In this document: positions 54,732 to 64,000 of the stretch, in pieces | Layout: each line of letters starts with the position of its first letter | Numbering within the stretch: position 1 is the stretch's first letter | Source: Rhodococcus sp. ARC_M6 | GTDB lineage: Bacteria; Actinomycetota; Actinomycetes; Mycobacteriales; Mycobacteriaceae | Reading direction: 5' to 3' | Assembly: GCF_022810305.1 (NCBI RefSeq) | Contig: NZ_JALGQH010000021.1 | Span: 1-64,000 of the forward strand | DNA: 64,000 bases | Notes under the pieces: generated by a model | Databases searched by the model: none | Told to the model about the DNA's origin: nothing | What the model saw: the letters and a program-made list of their open reading frames with translations, nothing else | Position numbers and translations under genes: made by a program

Positions 54732-55228
54732 GGCAGCAACACCGCTACCTGCGTCGCACAAGATGCGCTGACCGAACCCAGCAAGCCGGCGCGGTAGCCC
54801 GATACCGTGCGCGCGAGATCTCCGGCGCTGCGTGCCGATTCCGTCAAGGTTGTGCGCAAGGCGTCGACCCCCGACGGAGGCGGCGCCACAGTCGACGAAG
54901 ACGGTGTGGTGGTAGCGCTAGTGGTGGTTCCGGCGGCCCGGGCAATTTCGGCGTCCAAGGCGTCTGCGTGGGCCTTACGCTCCGCGCTGATCGTGGTGAG
55001 TGCAGAAACTCGTTCCGGTGCCAACGCGATTGCAGATGATGCTGCGCTCGCGTCGGCCCGTGCGCGGTCGGCTTGCGTGATCAGTTGGTCGACTTCGGCG
55101 GCAGTTTTTGCAGTGCCGTTGTCACTGCAGGCAGTAGCAGTGACAGCGACGGCGCCGATTGATGCCGCGCCTGCGATCTTCATCGCACTCCGACGGGAGT
55201 GCGGGGTGGTGGATAAGGACGTCAGCAC
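54728..55228 (-). CDS. Tat-exported lipoprotein, coupled to the ferritin-like gene
   Basis: The 166-residue protein has a twin-arginine motif SRRSAMK (residues 11-17), a hydrophobic core and a lipobox-like TATAC with Cys34. The mature part is helical (AEVDQLITQADRARADASAA) with a Ser/Thr/Pro linker. GTG 55228 is chosen because it includes the twin arginines; ATG 55183 would drop them. Its stop overlaps the DUF4439 start, so a shared extracytoplasmic job is plausible. The Mycobacterium counterpart is Rv2843. Confidence 0.75.
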   Translation of the reverse strand: MLTSLSTTPHSRRSAMKIAGAASIGAVAVTATACSDNGTAKTAAEVDQLITQADRARADASAASSAIALAPERVSALTTISAERKAHADALDAEIARAAGTTTSATTTPSSSTVAPPPSGVDALRTTLTESARSAGDLARTVSGYRAGLLGSVSASCATQVAVLLP

Positions 55229-55538
55229 TCGTCCATGGTGCCAGGTAGGGCGCGAATCGTTCGAATCCGGCGATCGTGTTCGAGTGTGACGTGCAACCGG
55301 TGGGCCTGGTCGCAATGTCGTCATGGCGTGGTCGCAGTGCCCTCGATTGGGCGGTACTGTTGGATGCTTGGCCGAGAACGTGGGCAATTGTGGTCTCGTC
55401 ATGCCCCCAGTTGGGTACACGGTCGATACTGCACGCCACATCCGCAGGCCACATTGGACGCAGCAGTTTCAAGCACACCGCTTGTCAATTACACCGAGTC
55501 GACTGGGTCGACGACAACTGAAACGAGGAGTTCGCGAG

Positions 55539-56159
55539 ATGCCGGTGCCATCCAAGGACAGGGTTATCGAGCTGGTCTCCGAACTCGTGCAGGCCCAGGG
55601 TTACGACGTCGAGGACGTCGTCGTCACTCAAGCGGGTAAGCACAGTGCAGTTCGCATCATGGTCGACAGTGATTCCGGGATCGAGCTCGATGCGGCGGCT
55701 GAGATCAGTCGGCTCGTGTCCGAGCTGTTCGACAGCCTCGAGGAGATCGGCGAAACGCCGTACATGCTTGAAGTCACGTCACCCGGAATTGATCGTCCGT
55801 TGACGTTGGGACGCCATTGGCGTCGGGCGCGTGGACGCAAGGCTCGGATCGACCTCGCCGATGAAACGGTTGTCGGCCGTATCGGACTGCTCGGTGAAGA
55901 TTCGGTTGCGGTCGTGTTGAACAGTCGGGGCCGCTTCACGGTGCGTGAGATTCCCCTCGCCGACGTACAGAAAGCTGTTGTCCAGGTCGAGTTTTCGAAG
56001 CCTGGTGAGCAGGAACTCGAGTTGGCCGGTGGAATCCTGGAAGGACGCGCTGTTCCTTCGGATGTGAACGCGGATGTAGACGAGACCGACGATTCCCACG
56101 TGGTCGGTTCCGAAGAAGACGAAGAAGACGTAGAAAACGAAGAAGGGTTCGACAAGTGA
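55539..56159 (+). CDS. rimP: Ribosome maturation factor RimP
   Basis: The 206-residue protein has the RimP N-terminal domain ([20 protein letters not shown]) with family block [18 protein letters not shown] and a C-terminal SH3-like domain. It acts in 30S subunit maturation. A long acidic tail ([15 protein letters not shown]) is present, as in many actinobacteria. GAGGAG lies 8 bases upstream of ATG 55539. It overlaps nusA by 4 bases. Confidence 0.95.
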   Translation: MPVPSKDRVIELVSELVQAQGYDVEDVVVTQAGKHSAVRIMVDSDSGIELDAAAEISRLVSELFDSLEEIGETPYMLEVTSPGIDRPLTLGRHWRRARGRKARIDLADETVVGRIGLLGEDSVAVVLNSRGRFTVREIPLADVQKAVVQVEFSKPGEQELELAGGILEGRAVPSDVNADVDETDDSHVVGSEEDEEDVENEEGFDK

Positions 56160-57187
56160 ATATCGACATTGCAGCGTTGCGGGCGATCGAGGCCGAAAAG
56201 GGCGTCCCGATCGACACGGTGATCGCCACGATCCAGACCGCGCTGCTGACGGCGTACCGGCACACCGAGGGCCACAAGCAGAACGCTCGGATCGACGTCA
56301 ACATCAAGACCGGATCGGTGCGAGTCATGGCGCACGACACCGATTCCGACGGACGCATGATCGGTGAGGAATGGGACGACACCCCGGAGGGATTCGGCAG
56401 GATCGCGGCTACCACTGCGCGTCAGGTCATCCTCCAGCGTCTGCGTGACGCCGAGCATGAGCGCAGCTTCGGCGAGTACGCCACGCATGAGGGCGAAATC
56501 GTCGGTGGCGTCATTCAGCGTGACACCCGCGCGAATTCGCGCGGCATGGTCGTCGTTCGTATCGGTAGCGACGCGCACGGCACCGAAGGGCTACTGCCGC
56601 CCGCCGAGCAGGTTCCGGGCGAGACATACGAGCACGGCGAGCGCATCAAGTGCTACGTGGTCGGTGTAGCACGAGGCCAGCGCGGCCCGCAGATCACACT
56701 TTCACGTACGCACCCGAACCTCGTTCGGAAGCTGTTCGCGCTCGAGGTCCCCGAAATTGCCGACGGCAGCGTGGAGATCATCAACGTCGCCCGCGAGGCC
56801 GGTCACCGTTCGAAGATTGCGGTTGCCTCACGAATTCACGGACTCAATGCGAAGGGCGCGTGCATCGGCCCGATGGGCCAGCGTGTGCGCAACGTCATGA
56901 GCGAACTCGCGGGTGAAAAGATCGACATCATCGACTTCGACGAGGATCCCGCGACGTTTGTGGGCAACGCCCTCTCTCCGTCAAAAGTGGTCTCTGTCAC
57001 TGTCGTCGATCCCGATGCTCGTGCAGCCCGCGTTATCGTGCCTGATTTCCAGCTCTCGCTGGCTATCGGCAAGGAGGGCCAAAATGCCCGCCTTGCTGCA
57101 CGGTTGACCGGCTGGCGCATCGATATCCGTAGCGATGCCGCACCGGTCGACGAGGGGTCGGAACGCTCCGGCGCGTCCAACGGATAA
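56156..57187 (+). CDS. nusA: Transcription termination/antitermination factor NusA
   Basis: The 343-residue protein is NusA without the enterobacterial C-terminal repeats, as usual in actinobacteria. It has the N-terminal domain, an S1 domain (about 125-200, [19 protein letters not shown]) and two KH domains ([20 protein letters not shown] and [19 protein letters not shown]). GTG 56156 overlaps the rimP stop. It acts with RNA polymerase in pausing and rRNA antitermination. Confidence 0.97.
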   Translation: MNIDIAALRAIEAEKGVPIDTVIATIQTALLTAYRHTEGHKQNARIDVNIKTGSVRVMAHDTDSDGRMIGEEWDDTPEGFGRIAATTARQVILQRLRDAEHERSFGEYATHEGEIVGGVIQRDTRANSRGMVVVRIGSDAHGTEGLLPPAEQVPGETYEHGERIKCYVVGVARGQRGPQITLSRTHPNLVRKLFALEVPEIADGSVEIINVAREAGHRSKIAVASRIHGLNAKGACIGPMGQRVRNVMSELAGEKIDIIDFDEDPATFVGNALSPSKVVSVTVVDPDARAARVIVPDFQLSLAIGKEGQNARLAARLTGWRIDIRSDAAPVDEGSERSGASNG

Positions 57188-57231
57188 CGGTGGAATGCAG
57201 TGTTCGAGACGGTTCGACGGTAGAGTGGACG

Positions 57232-57582
57232 ATGGTTCGACGTGAGTCCTCGGATTCTGCGCGCGTGAGGCCCGGTTCACCGGTCCGGACATGCGTGGGA
57301 TGCAGGGAACAAGGGTCGGCTGCCGATCTGTTGAGGGTCGTGGTTGGTGAGCTGGGGCCGGAGGGTTCCTTGCTCGTCCCCGACGTATTGCGACGGCTTC
57401 CCGGTCGAGGTGCTTGGCTGCACCTTGATCCGAGTTGTCTGAGCCTGGCAGAGCGGCGCCGAGCATTCAGCAGAGCACTGCGAGTGTCCGGAAATCTGGA
57501 CACGTCCGCTGTCGACCAACTGGTCGACGCAGTTCACACAAAAGCAGTACCTCTCGAGAAGAACAGGCACAAGCACTCATGA
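57232..57582 (+). CDS. ylxR: YlxR family RNA-binding protein
   Basis: This 116-residue protein has the YlxR motif PVRTCVGCREQGSAADLLRV and the GRGAWLHLDPSCLSLAERRR block. ATG 57232 is preferred (MVRRESSDSA); GTG 57190 is in frame and only 2 bases past nusA. It lies between nusA and infB in the conserved translation operon. YlxR is proposed to bind RNA or an RNase, with no settled role. Confidence 0.9.
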   Translation: MVRRESSDSARVRPGSPVRTCVGCREQGSAADLLRVVVGELGPEGSLLVPDVLRRLPGRGAWLHLDPSCLSLAERRRAFSRALRVSGNLDTSAVDQLVDAVHTKAVPLEKNRHKHS

Positions 57583-57690
57583 GCACACCGTGAAGCACCA
57601 ACGATGAACGTCCATCGGCTATAACCCGAGGTCGTGTGGGACCCACATCTGTGGGAAGCCTCCTGCTCGACCTCATCAGTGAGGAGAGCA

Positions 57691-60600
57691 GTGGCAGGCA
57701 AGGCCCGCGTACACGAGTTGGCTAAAGAACTCGGTGTCACCAGCAAGGAACTACTCGCAACGCTCAAAGAGCAGGGCGAGTTCGTGAAGTCTGCGTCATC
57801 CACAGTGGAGGCGCCCGTCGCCCGTCGTCTGCGGGAGTCATTCCCGTCTGCCGCCGGCGCAGAAACCAAGTCCGATTCCGGCGATGCAGCGGCAAAGCCC
57901 GCAGCAAAGCCCGGTACTCCGGCACCGTCCGCGGCAAAGCCGGGCGCTCCGCGTCCGGGTCAGCGTCCCGGCCCCAAGCCGGCCGCACCCGCTCCGGCTG
58001 CTCCCGAGGCTCCGGCAGCACTTGTTGCTCCCGCAGCAAAGGCGCCGGCACCGGCTGCACCCGCCGCTCCGGCAACTCCGGCGGCTCCGGCCGTCGCATC
58101 TCCGGCAGTGCCTACACCCACGTTCAACGCACCGAAGCCCGGTCGTCCGGCTCCGGCTGCTCCCGCGGCTCCGGCTCCGGCAGCACCCGCAGCTCCGGCA
58201 CCGGCTGCACCCGCAGCAGCAGCTCCGGCCGCACCGTCGACCGGCGCAAAGCCCGGTGGACCGCGTCCGATGCCCAAGGCTCCGCGCGTTGGCAACAACC
58301 CGTACTCCTCGGCTCCGACCGAGCGTCCGGCTCCTCGTCCGGCTCCCGGCGCACCGCGTCCGGCACCGGGTCAGGGTGGACCTCGTCCGACTCAGGGCCA
58401 GGGTCAGGGCGGATCTCGTCCGGCTCCCGGCCAGGGCGGTCCTCGTCCGGCTCCCGGCCAGGGCGGTCCTCGTCCGGCTCCCGGCCAGGGCGGTCCTCGT
58501 CCGGCTGCAGGTCAGGGTGGACCCCGTCCTAGCCCCGGCTCCATGCCTCCTCGCCCGAACCCGGGTGCAATGCCTGCTCGTTCCGCTCGTCCCGCGCCCG
58601 GTGGCGGCGGACGTCCGGGTCGTCCCGGTGGCGCTCCCGGCGGTCGTCCCGGTGGTGGCGGCGGCGGTGGCGGTGGATACCGCGGTGGCGGCGCTCCCGG
58701 CGCCGGCGCTGGTGCAGGTGCTCCCGGTGGAGCAGCTCCCGCAGGTGGTTTCCGCGGTCGTCCCGGCGGCGGTGGCCGTCCCGGTCAGCGCGGCGCAGCA
58801 GCAGGTGCATTCGGTCGTCCCGGCGGAGCAGTTCGTCGTGGACGTAAGTCGAAGCGGGCAAAGCGCGCCGAGTACGAGAGCATGCAGGCTCCCGCAGTCG
58901 GTGGCGTCAGGCTTCCTCGCGGCAACGGCGAGACCATTCGTCTCGCTCGCGGCGCGTCGCTGTCCGACTTTGCCGACAAGATCGATGCGAACCCCGCAGC
59001 GCTCGTGCAGGCACTGTTCAACCTCGGCGAGATGGTCACGGCAACTCAGTCGGTAAACGACGAGACGCTGGAGCTTCTCGGTGGCGAAATGAACTACGTC
59101 GTTCAGGTCGTCAGCCCTGAGGACGAAGATCGTGAGCTGCTCCAACACTTCGACCTCACCTACGGCGAAGATGCCGGTGGAGAAGACGACCTCGACGCCC
59201 GTCCGCCTGTGGTCACCGTCATGGGCCACGTCGACCACGGTAAGACTCGTCTGCTCGACGTGATCCGTAAGGCCAACGTCCGTGAGGGCGAAGCCGGCGG
59301 TATCACGCAGCACATCGGTGCTTACCAGGTGCTTACCGAGCTCGAGGGCAACGAGCGTCTCGTGACGTTCATCGATACGCCGGGTCACGAGGCCTTCACG
59401 GCTATGCGTGCTCGTGGTGCCAAGGCCACCGACCTCGCGATTCTTGTTGTCGCAGCCGACGACGGCGTCATGCCGCAGACGGTGGAAGCGATCAACCACG
59501 CCCAGGCGGCCGACGTGCCGATCGTGGTCGCGGTGAACAAGATCGACAAGGAAGGCGCGAACCCGGACAAGATCCGTCAGCAGCTGACCGAATACGGACT
59601 GGTTGCCGAGGAATACGGCGGAGACACCATGTTCGTCGACATCTCGGCGAAGCAGGGTCTGAACATCGACCAGCTTCTCGAAGCTGTTCTGTTGACGGCG
59701 GATGCTTCCTTGGATCTGCGTGCTAACCCGGACATGGACGCACAGGGTGTTGCCATCGAGGCACACCTCGACCGTGGCCGTGGTCCCGTTGCTACCGTGC
59801 TTATCCAGCGCGGAACGCTGCGGGTCGGCGACTCCATCGTTGCCGGCGATGCTTACGGCCGCGTCCGCCGCATGGTGGACGAGCACGGCGAGGACGTCCA
59901 CGAGGCAACGCCTTCACGTCCCGTTCAGGTCATCGGCTTCACGTCGGTTCCCGGCGCAGGCGACAACCTGCTCGTGGTCGACGACGACCGGACTGCCCGT
60001 CAGATCGCAGACCGTCGTAATGCGCGCAAGCGCAATGCGTTGGCAGCGAAGAGCCGCAAGCGCATCAGCTTGGACGATCTCGATGCAGCTCTGAAGGAAC
60101 ATTCGCAGCTGAACTTGATCCTCAAGGGCGACAACTCGGGAACCGTCGAGGCTCTCGAAGAGGCATTGCTGGCAATCCCGATCGACGACGAGGTGCAGTT
60201 GCGCGTCATCGACCGTGGTGTCGGTGGCGTCACGGAGACCAACGTCAACCTGGCAGCGGCTTCCAACGCGATCATCATCGGCTTCAACGTCCGTGCCGAA
60301 GGCAAGGCGACCGAGCTGGCGAACCGCGAGGGTGTCGACATCCGGTACTACTCGGTGATCTACCAGGCCATCGACGAGGTCGAGAAGGCTCTCAAGGGTC
60401 TGCTCAAGCCGGTCTACGAAGAGGTCGAGCTGGGCAAGGCGGAGATCCGTGCGATGTTCCGTTCGTCCAAGATCGGCAACATTGCCGGTTGCTTGGTCAC
60501 TTCGGGTTCCATCCGTCGCAACGCCAAGGCACGTCTCATCCGCGACAGCATGGTTGTCGCCGAGACGGTCACCATCTCCTCGCTCAAGCGGGAGAAGGAA

Positions 60601-60714
60601 GACGTCACCGAGGTTCGCGAAGGCTACGAATGTGGTTTGACCGTCACCTACTCCGATATCAAGATCGGTGACGTTCTCGAGTGCTACGAGCTTCGTGAGA
60701 AGCCGCGCGACTGA
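57691..60714 (+). CDS. infB: Translation initiation factor IF-2
   Basis: The 1007-residue IF-2 starts [20 protein letters not shown] and has a very long Ala/Pro/Gly-rich N-terminal region (about 50-390) with GQGGPRPAP repeats. The GTPase domain follows: G1 GHVDHGKT, G3 DTPGHEAF, G4 NKID, with C-terminal IF-2 domains ending [12 protein letters not shown] 57691 has GAGGAG upstream. It recruits initiator tRNA to the 30S ribosome. Confidence 0.97.
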   Translation: MAGKARVHELAKELGVTSKELLATLKEQGEFVKSASSTVEAPVARRLRESFPSAAGAETKSDSGDAAAKPAAKPGTPAPSAAKPGAPRPGQRPGPKPAAPAPAAPEAPAALVAPAAKAPAPAAPAAPATPAAPAVASPAVPTPTFNAPKPGRPAPAAPAAPAPAAPAAPAPAAPAAAAPAAPSTGAKPGGPRPMPKAPRVGNNPYSSAPTERPAPRPAPGAPRPAPGQGGPRPTQGQGQGGSRPAPGQGGPRPAPGQGGPRPAPGQGGPRPAAGQGGPRPSPGSMPPRPNPGAMPARSARPAPGGGGRPGRPGGAPGGRPGGGGGGGGGYRGGGAPGAGAGAGAPGGAAPAGGFRGRPGGGGRPGQRGAAAGAFGRPGGAVRRGRKSKRAKRAEYESMQAPAVGGVRLPRGNGETIRLARGASLSDFADKIDANPAALVQALFNLGEMVTATQSVNDETLELLGGEMNYVVQVVSPEDEDRELLQHFDLTYGEDAGGEDDLDARPPVVTVMGHVDHGKTRLLDVIRKANVREGEAGGITQHIGAYQVLTELEGNERLVTFIDTPGHEAFTAMRARGAKATDLAILVVAADDGVMPQTVEAINHAQAADVPIVVAVNKIDKEGANPDKIRQQLTEYGLVAEEYGGDTMFVDISAKQGLNIDQLLEAVLLTADASLDLRANPDMDAQGVAIEAHLDRGRGPVATVLIQRGTLRVGDSIVAGDAYGRVRRMVDEHGEDVHEATPSRPVQVIGFTSVPGAGDNLLVVDDDRTARQIADRRNARKRNALAAKSRKRISLDDLDAALKEHSQLNLILKGDNSGTVEALEEALLAIPIDDEVQLRVIDRGVGGVTETNVNLAAASNAIIIGFNVRAEGKATELANREGVDIRYYSVIYQAIDEVEKALKGLLKPVYEEVELGKAEIRAMFRSSKIGNIAGCLVTSGSIRRNAKARLIRDSMVVAETVTISSLKREKEDVTEVREGYECGLTVTYSDIKIGDVLECYELREKPRD

Positions 60715-60760
60715 TAGTCGCCCACGAGTGTTGGGGCGCTCGTGAGTACTGACTGACTGG

Positions 60761-60795
60761 ACTCTCCCGGACATTGACAAAATGTCCGGGAGGGT
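60761..60795 (+). terminator. Hairpin after infB
   Basis: A 15-base-pair stem (60761-60775 with 60781-60795, one wobble) with loop GACAA lies 46 bases after the stop. No U-run follows, so it may attenuate rather than stop transcription. Confidence 0.6.
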
Positions 60796-60854
60796 CCATT
60801 CGGCTATTTCTAGGCCGGTGGCAGTAGAGTTTCTCGGGTATTTCGAGGGGGAAA

Positions 60855-61145
60855 ATGTTTGTAGGAGCATTGGAGTTCGACATTCTTTTCGGAGATGTCC
60901 ACTCACTCAAGGAAAAGCGTTCTCTGGTGTCACCGGTACTGACCGAACTGCGTCGGTTCGGTGTCAGTGCGGCCGAAGCCGGTGAGCAGGGACGGTTTCG
61001 TCGGGCTCTGGTCGGGGTCGCGGCTGTCAGTTCGTCCGTCGATCATCTACACGATGTTCTCGATCATTGCGAGCGTGCAGTGGCCGCGCGACCGGAAATG
61101 CAACTACTCGCAGTACGACGACGAATATTCGGTCCCGAGGACTGA
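60855..61145 (+). CDS. ylxP: DUF503 protein (YlxP family)
   Basis: This 96-residue protein matches DUF503: FVGALEFDILFGDVHSLKEK near the start, then SLVSPVLTELRRFGVSAAEA. It sits between infB and rbfA, the usual position. GAGGGGGAAA precedes ATG 60855. In Bacillus and relatives it is linked to ribosome assembly; this role is inferred. Confidence 0.9.
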   Translation: MFVGALEFDILFGDVHSLKEKRSLVSPVLTELRRFGVSAAEAGEQGRFRRALVGVAAVSSSVDHLHDVLDHCERAVAARPEMQLLAVRRRIFGPED

Positions 61146-61262
61146 TTTGGTTGCCAGGCTGCGATGCACAAGACTGTTGTCGGTAATAATTCTTGTTAAT
61201 CAGCACTTTGATCGATCGAGTCAGCTCGTATCGAATGTCCAGGGAGAAGGAGACAGAGAGTC

Positions 61263-61748
61263 ATGGTGGATCCAGCCCGGGCCCGTAAGCTCGCAAAACG
61301 AATCGGCACGATTGTCGCAACCGCAATTGACCACGAGATCAAGGATCCGCGGCTCGATTATGTGACTGTCACCGATACCAAGGTCACCAACGACCTGCAC
61401 GACGCGACCGTGTACTACACCGTCAGAGGTGAAAAGGTCGACTCCGCGCCGGACGTCGAAGCTGCCGCGGCCGGTCTCGAGAAGGCCAAGGGCGCACTGC
61501 GCTCAAAGGTGGGAGCAGGAACGGGCGTCCGTTTCACTCCGACTCTGACGTTTGTCGCGGACACAGTTCCGGACACTGCACGGCACATGGAAGAACTGTT
61601 GGCGCGTGCACGTGCAGCCGACATCGAAGTTGCCAAGGCACGCGAGGGGGCGCAGCCGGCCGGCGACGCAGATCCGTACAAAGAGCCCCGCACAGTAGCC
61701 GACGACGAGGACGACGTCGTGTCCTCGGACGCTCGTGACAACGACTGA
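61263..61748 (+). CDS. rbfA: Ribosome-binding factor A
   Basis: The 161-residue protein has the RbfA KH-like domain with [20 protein letters not shown] and [20 protein letters not shown]. It binds the 30S subunit and helps 16S rRNA 5' processing, especially in the cold. An acidic, low-complexity tail follows from about 120. AAGGAG lies upstream of ATG 61263. Confidence 0.96.
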   Translation: MVDPARARKLAKRIGTIVATAIDHEIKDPRLDYVTVTDTKVTNDLHDATVYYTVRGEKVDSAPDVEAAAAGLEKAKGALRSKVGAGTGVRFTPTLTFVADTVPDTARHMEELLARARAADIEVAKAREGAQPAGDADPYKEPRTVADDEDDVVSSDARDND

Positions 61749-61760
61749 CGCGTAGCGAAG

Positions 61761-62753
61761 ATGACGATCACCGCGCCCACTGGCGAAGACCTCTGCGAGG
61801 CAGAATTCGCCCAGGTGGTCGAGGTGTTGGACGTGGCACGGACGGTAACCGTCCTGTGCCACGTCCAGCCGGACGCCGACACGATCGGCAGTGGGCTGGC
61901 ACTCGGCCTGGTGCTCGAACGCAAAGGCGTCTCGGTTCAGGTTGCATTCAGTCGCCCTGAGGAACTACCGGAGTCGATGGCAGGTTTGCCCGGACTGCAT
62001 CTGCTGGTTCCACCGGCGAGCGTGCGTGCGTCGGTTGATGTTCTTGTCACTGTCGACGTCGGCAGTATCGGTCGGCTCGGTGATCTTGCGAACCGTCTCG
62101 AGGGTGCCGATCGAACCATCGTCGTCGATCACCATCGGTCGAATTCCGAATTCGGCACCATCAACGTCGTGGACGAGTCTGCGGCGTCGACGACGGCACT
62201 CCTGGCGAGAATGTTCGATTTCTGGGGTGTGGAGATCGATCGGAATGTAGCGCATTGTCTCTACGCCGGTTTGGTGACGGACACCGGTTCCTTCCGATGG
62301 GGCGGCCCGTCGACACATGTTCTGGCGGCCAAATTGTTGGCGACCGGCATTGACGGAGACGCCATTGCCCGTCAACTTCTCGACACCCATCCGTTCGGTT
62401 GGCTGCCGATGTTGTCGTCCGTTCTGGGATCGGCGACGTTGGTGCGCGAGGCTGCGGATGGTCGCGGGCTCGTGTATGCGGTGATCCGCCGAAGTGACGT
62501 GGGAAACCTTCGTTCGGAAGAAATCGAGAGCGTCGTCGACATCGTGCGAACGACCGCCGACGCGGAAGTTGCGGCGGTTCTCAAGGAATCGGAACGTGGT
62601 GGTTGGTCGATCTCGTTGCGTGCGAAGTCCGAAATCGACGTGTCGGCTGTGGCGGAAAGTCTCGGCGGCGGCGGGCATCGGCTCTCGGCTGGATACACCT
62701 CGTCGGATTCGAGTGAGCAGACCGTCGCGGCATTGATTGCGGCGCTGGGGTGA
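61761..62753 (+). CDS. DHH/DHHA1 phosphoesterase, NrnA-like (oligoribonuclease/pAp phosphatase)
   Basis: This 330-residue protein has the DHH domain (HVQPDADTIGSGLALGL for the first metal motif, VVDHHRSNSEFG for the DHH motif) and a DHHA1 domain ending in GGGGHRLSAGYTS. It should degrade short oligonucleotides and pAp. It is the counterpart of Rv2837c in the same operon position. It overlaps the MATE gene start by 4 bases (GTGA). Confidence 0.93.
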   Translation: MTITAPTGEDLCEAEFAQVVEVLDVARTVTVLCHVQPDADTIGSGLALGLVLERKGVSVQVAFSRPEELPESMAGLPGLHLLVPPASVRASVDVLVTVDVGSIGRLGDLANRLEGADRTIVVDHHRSNSEFGTINVVDESAASTTALLARMFDFWGVEIDRNVAHCLYAGLVTDTGSFRWGGPSTHVLAAKLLATGIDGDAIARQLLDTHPFGWLPMLSSVLGSATLVREAADGRGLVYAVIRRSDVGNLRSEEIESVVDIVRTTADAEVAAVLKESERGGWSISLRAKSEIDVSAVAESLGGGGHRLSAGYTSSDSSEQTVAALIAALG

Positions 62754-64000
62754 GTTCGGGGTCTGTCGCTCCTGATACCGGCGCCGATTTCGAGGTGACC
62801 GGTCGTCGAATCTTTGGGCTGGCTTTTCCCGCATTGGGTGTGTTGGCCGCGGAACCCTTGTATCTCCTGTTCGATATTGCCGTTGTCGGACGACTCGGTG
62901 CACTCCCGTTGGCAGGGTTGGCGGTGGGCGGACTCATCTTGTCTTTGGTGAGTACCCAGCTGACGTTCTTGTCGTACGGAACCACGGCACGCGCTGCGCG
63001 ACTGCACGGCGCCGGTCGTGAGCGGGACGCGGTGGGCGAGGGCGTTGCGGCCACGTGGTTGGCGTTGGCGATCGGGCTGATATTGGTGGCGATCGTGCAA
63101 GTGATCGCCGGGCCGTTGACGTCGGCAGTGGCCGGTGGTTCGGATATTGCGGACGCGGCCGAAAGTTGGTTGCGCATCGCAGTTCTCGGTGTGCCGCTGA
63201 TTCTGGTGGCATTGGCCGGAAACGGTTGGATGCGCGGCGTCCAGGACACAGTTCGGCCGTTGCGGTTCGTCCTGGTCGGTCTCGGTACCTCAGCGATTCT
63301 GTGCCCCATTCTGGTCCACGGTTTGTGGGGCGCGCCGCGCCTGGAACTCGAAGGATCTGCCGTCGCAAATCTGGTGGGCCAGAGCATCTCCGGTGCGTTG
63401 TTCGGCTGGGCGTTGTTTCGTGAACCGGTATCGGGTCGTCCCAATGTTGCGATCATGCGAGCGCAGATGGTCATGGGACGCGACCTGATCCTGCGCAGTC
63501 TCGCGTTTCAGGCGTGCTTCGTCTCGGCTGCAGCGGTGGCGTCGCGATTCGGCGCCGCAGTTGTCGGTGCGCATCAGGTGGTTTTGCAATTGTGGAATCT
63601 GGTTGCGCTACTACTCGATTCACTCGCGATTGCTGCGCAGACGTTGATCGGTGCGGCGTTGGGCGGCGGATTTGCGGCAGCGGCCAAGAAGATGTCGTGG
63701 CGGATTACGGTGTGGTCGACGGCCTTCGCAGTTCTTCTGGCCGTGATCTTTGCAGCCGGACACTCGGTTATCCCGCAGTTGTTCACCGCTGACGAGGACG
63801 TACTCGGTCAGATGTCGATCGCGTGGTGGTTCTTCGTCGCGATCATGCCCGTCGCCGGAATCGTGTTTGCGCTCGACGGCGTTCTGCTCGGCGCGGGCGA
63901 CGTCAAGTTCCTGAGAAACGCGACCATGCTGTGTGCCGTCGTAGGTTTCCTGCCGGCGATCTGGATGTCGTTGGCCTTCGACTGGGGCTTGGCCGGAATC
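62750..64000 (+). CDS. dinF: MATE-family efflux transporter (DinF type), 3' end outside window
   Basis: An open frame starts at GTG 62750, overlapping the NrnA-like stop, and runs to the window end without a stop (417 codons seen). It encodes many hydrophobic helices with MATE-type segments (GRRIFGLAFPALGVLAAEPL, LFDIAVVGRLGALPLAGLAV). Family members are about 430-450 residues, so only a short end is missing. It probably exports cations or drugs. The gene order matches Rv2836c. Confidence 0.9.
   Translation, partial: MSSGSVAPDTGADFEVTGRRIFGLAFPALGVLAAEPLYLLFDIAVVGRLGALPLAGLAVGGLILSLVSTQLTFLSYGTTARAARLHGAGRERDAVGEGVAATWLALAIGLILVAIVQVIAGPLTSAVAGGSDIADAAESWLRIAVLGVPLILVALAGNGWMRGVQDTVRPLRFVLVGLGTSAILCPILVHGLWGAPRLELEGSAVANLVGQSISGALFGWALFREPVSGRPNVAIMRAQMVMGRDLILRSLAFQACFVSAAAVASRFGAAVVGAHQVVLQLWNLVALLLDSLAIAAQTLIGAALGGGFAAAAKKMSWRITVWSTAFAVLLAVIFAAGHSVIPQLFTADEDVLGQMSIAWWFFVAIMPVAGIVFALDGVLLGAGDVKFLRNATMLCAVVGFLPAIWMSLAFDWGLAGI

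Noticed and set aside
57838..59901. Long reverse-strand frame (about 687 codons) opposite infB
   Set aside because: It translates into Thr/Gly/Arg/Cys-rich low-complexity sequence caused by the infB repeats and is not conserved coding sequence.

Overview
The window is high-GC actinobacterial chromosome, most likely Rhodococcus of the erythropolis/qingshengii type. The evidence is a mycothione reductase, a cobalamin-riboswitch cobalamin operon, an actinobacterial long-N-terminus IF-2, and a gene order in the right half that follows the mycobacterial block mtr, mqo, GNAT, Mg-chelatase-like, cobO, cobB, cysG, efpA, proS, DUF4439, rimP, nusA, ylxR, infB, rbfA, nrnA, dinF. The species call is inference from gene content; no rRNA is present to test it.

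Layout. 1-10.6 kb is accessory and regulatory: a partial MerR regulator, a cold-shock protein, a ScbR-like TetR, an HSL-type esterase with a PucR-type regulator, a decayed TnpB, a phosphotransferase/lipocalin-like pair with a divergent TetR, a second TetR, and a DUF305/LVIVD secreted pair. 10.6-25 kb holds a GH3 glycosidase, a secreted alpha/beta hydrolase, a thiolase, a five-gene XRE-cupin/RHH/DUF4097/ABC transporter string, and a forward run of MFS pump, alkylsulfatase-type enzyme and Ntn amidase. 25-35.4 kb is conserved: mtr, mqo, elaA-like, then a B12 riboswitch driving a ChlI-ChlD fusion protein, cobO, cobB, a CobE/CbiG-like gene and cysG.

35.4-38.7 kb carries two reverse-strand secreted proteins built from two and four copies of one roughly 105-residue module. 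Both have DtxR/IdeR-like iron boxes upstream (16/19 and 15/19 to the consensus, the latter with a tandem 13/19 copy). They sit between cysG and efpA, which adjoin in Mycobacterium tuberculosis, and are my best candidate for an undescribed system: an iron-starvation-induced surface module.

38.9-44.6 kb holds efpA, a CBS-domain gene, an epimerase, yaaA and proS. 44.7-54.2 kb is accessory: O-methyltransferase, rhomboid-like protein, acyl-CoA dehydrogenase with a SnoaL-like partner, TetR plus enoyl-CoA hydratase, a MocR-like remnant, SDR/SnoaL, and TetR plus MFS pump. 54.2-64 kb is the translation block: ferritin-like DUF4439, a Tat lipoprotein, rimP, nusA, ylxR, infB, ylxP, rbfA, an NrnA-like DHH phosphoesterase and a dinF-type MATE transporter cut by the window end.

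Several regulators have perfect inverted repeats beside their own genes. Strong hairpin terminators separate most units. I saw no tRNA, rRNA or CRISPR array.
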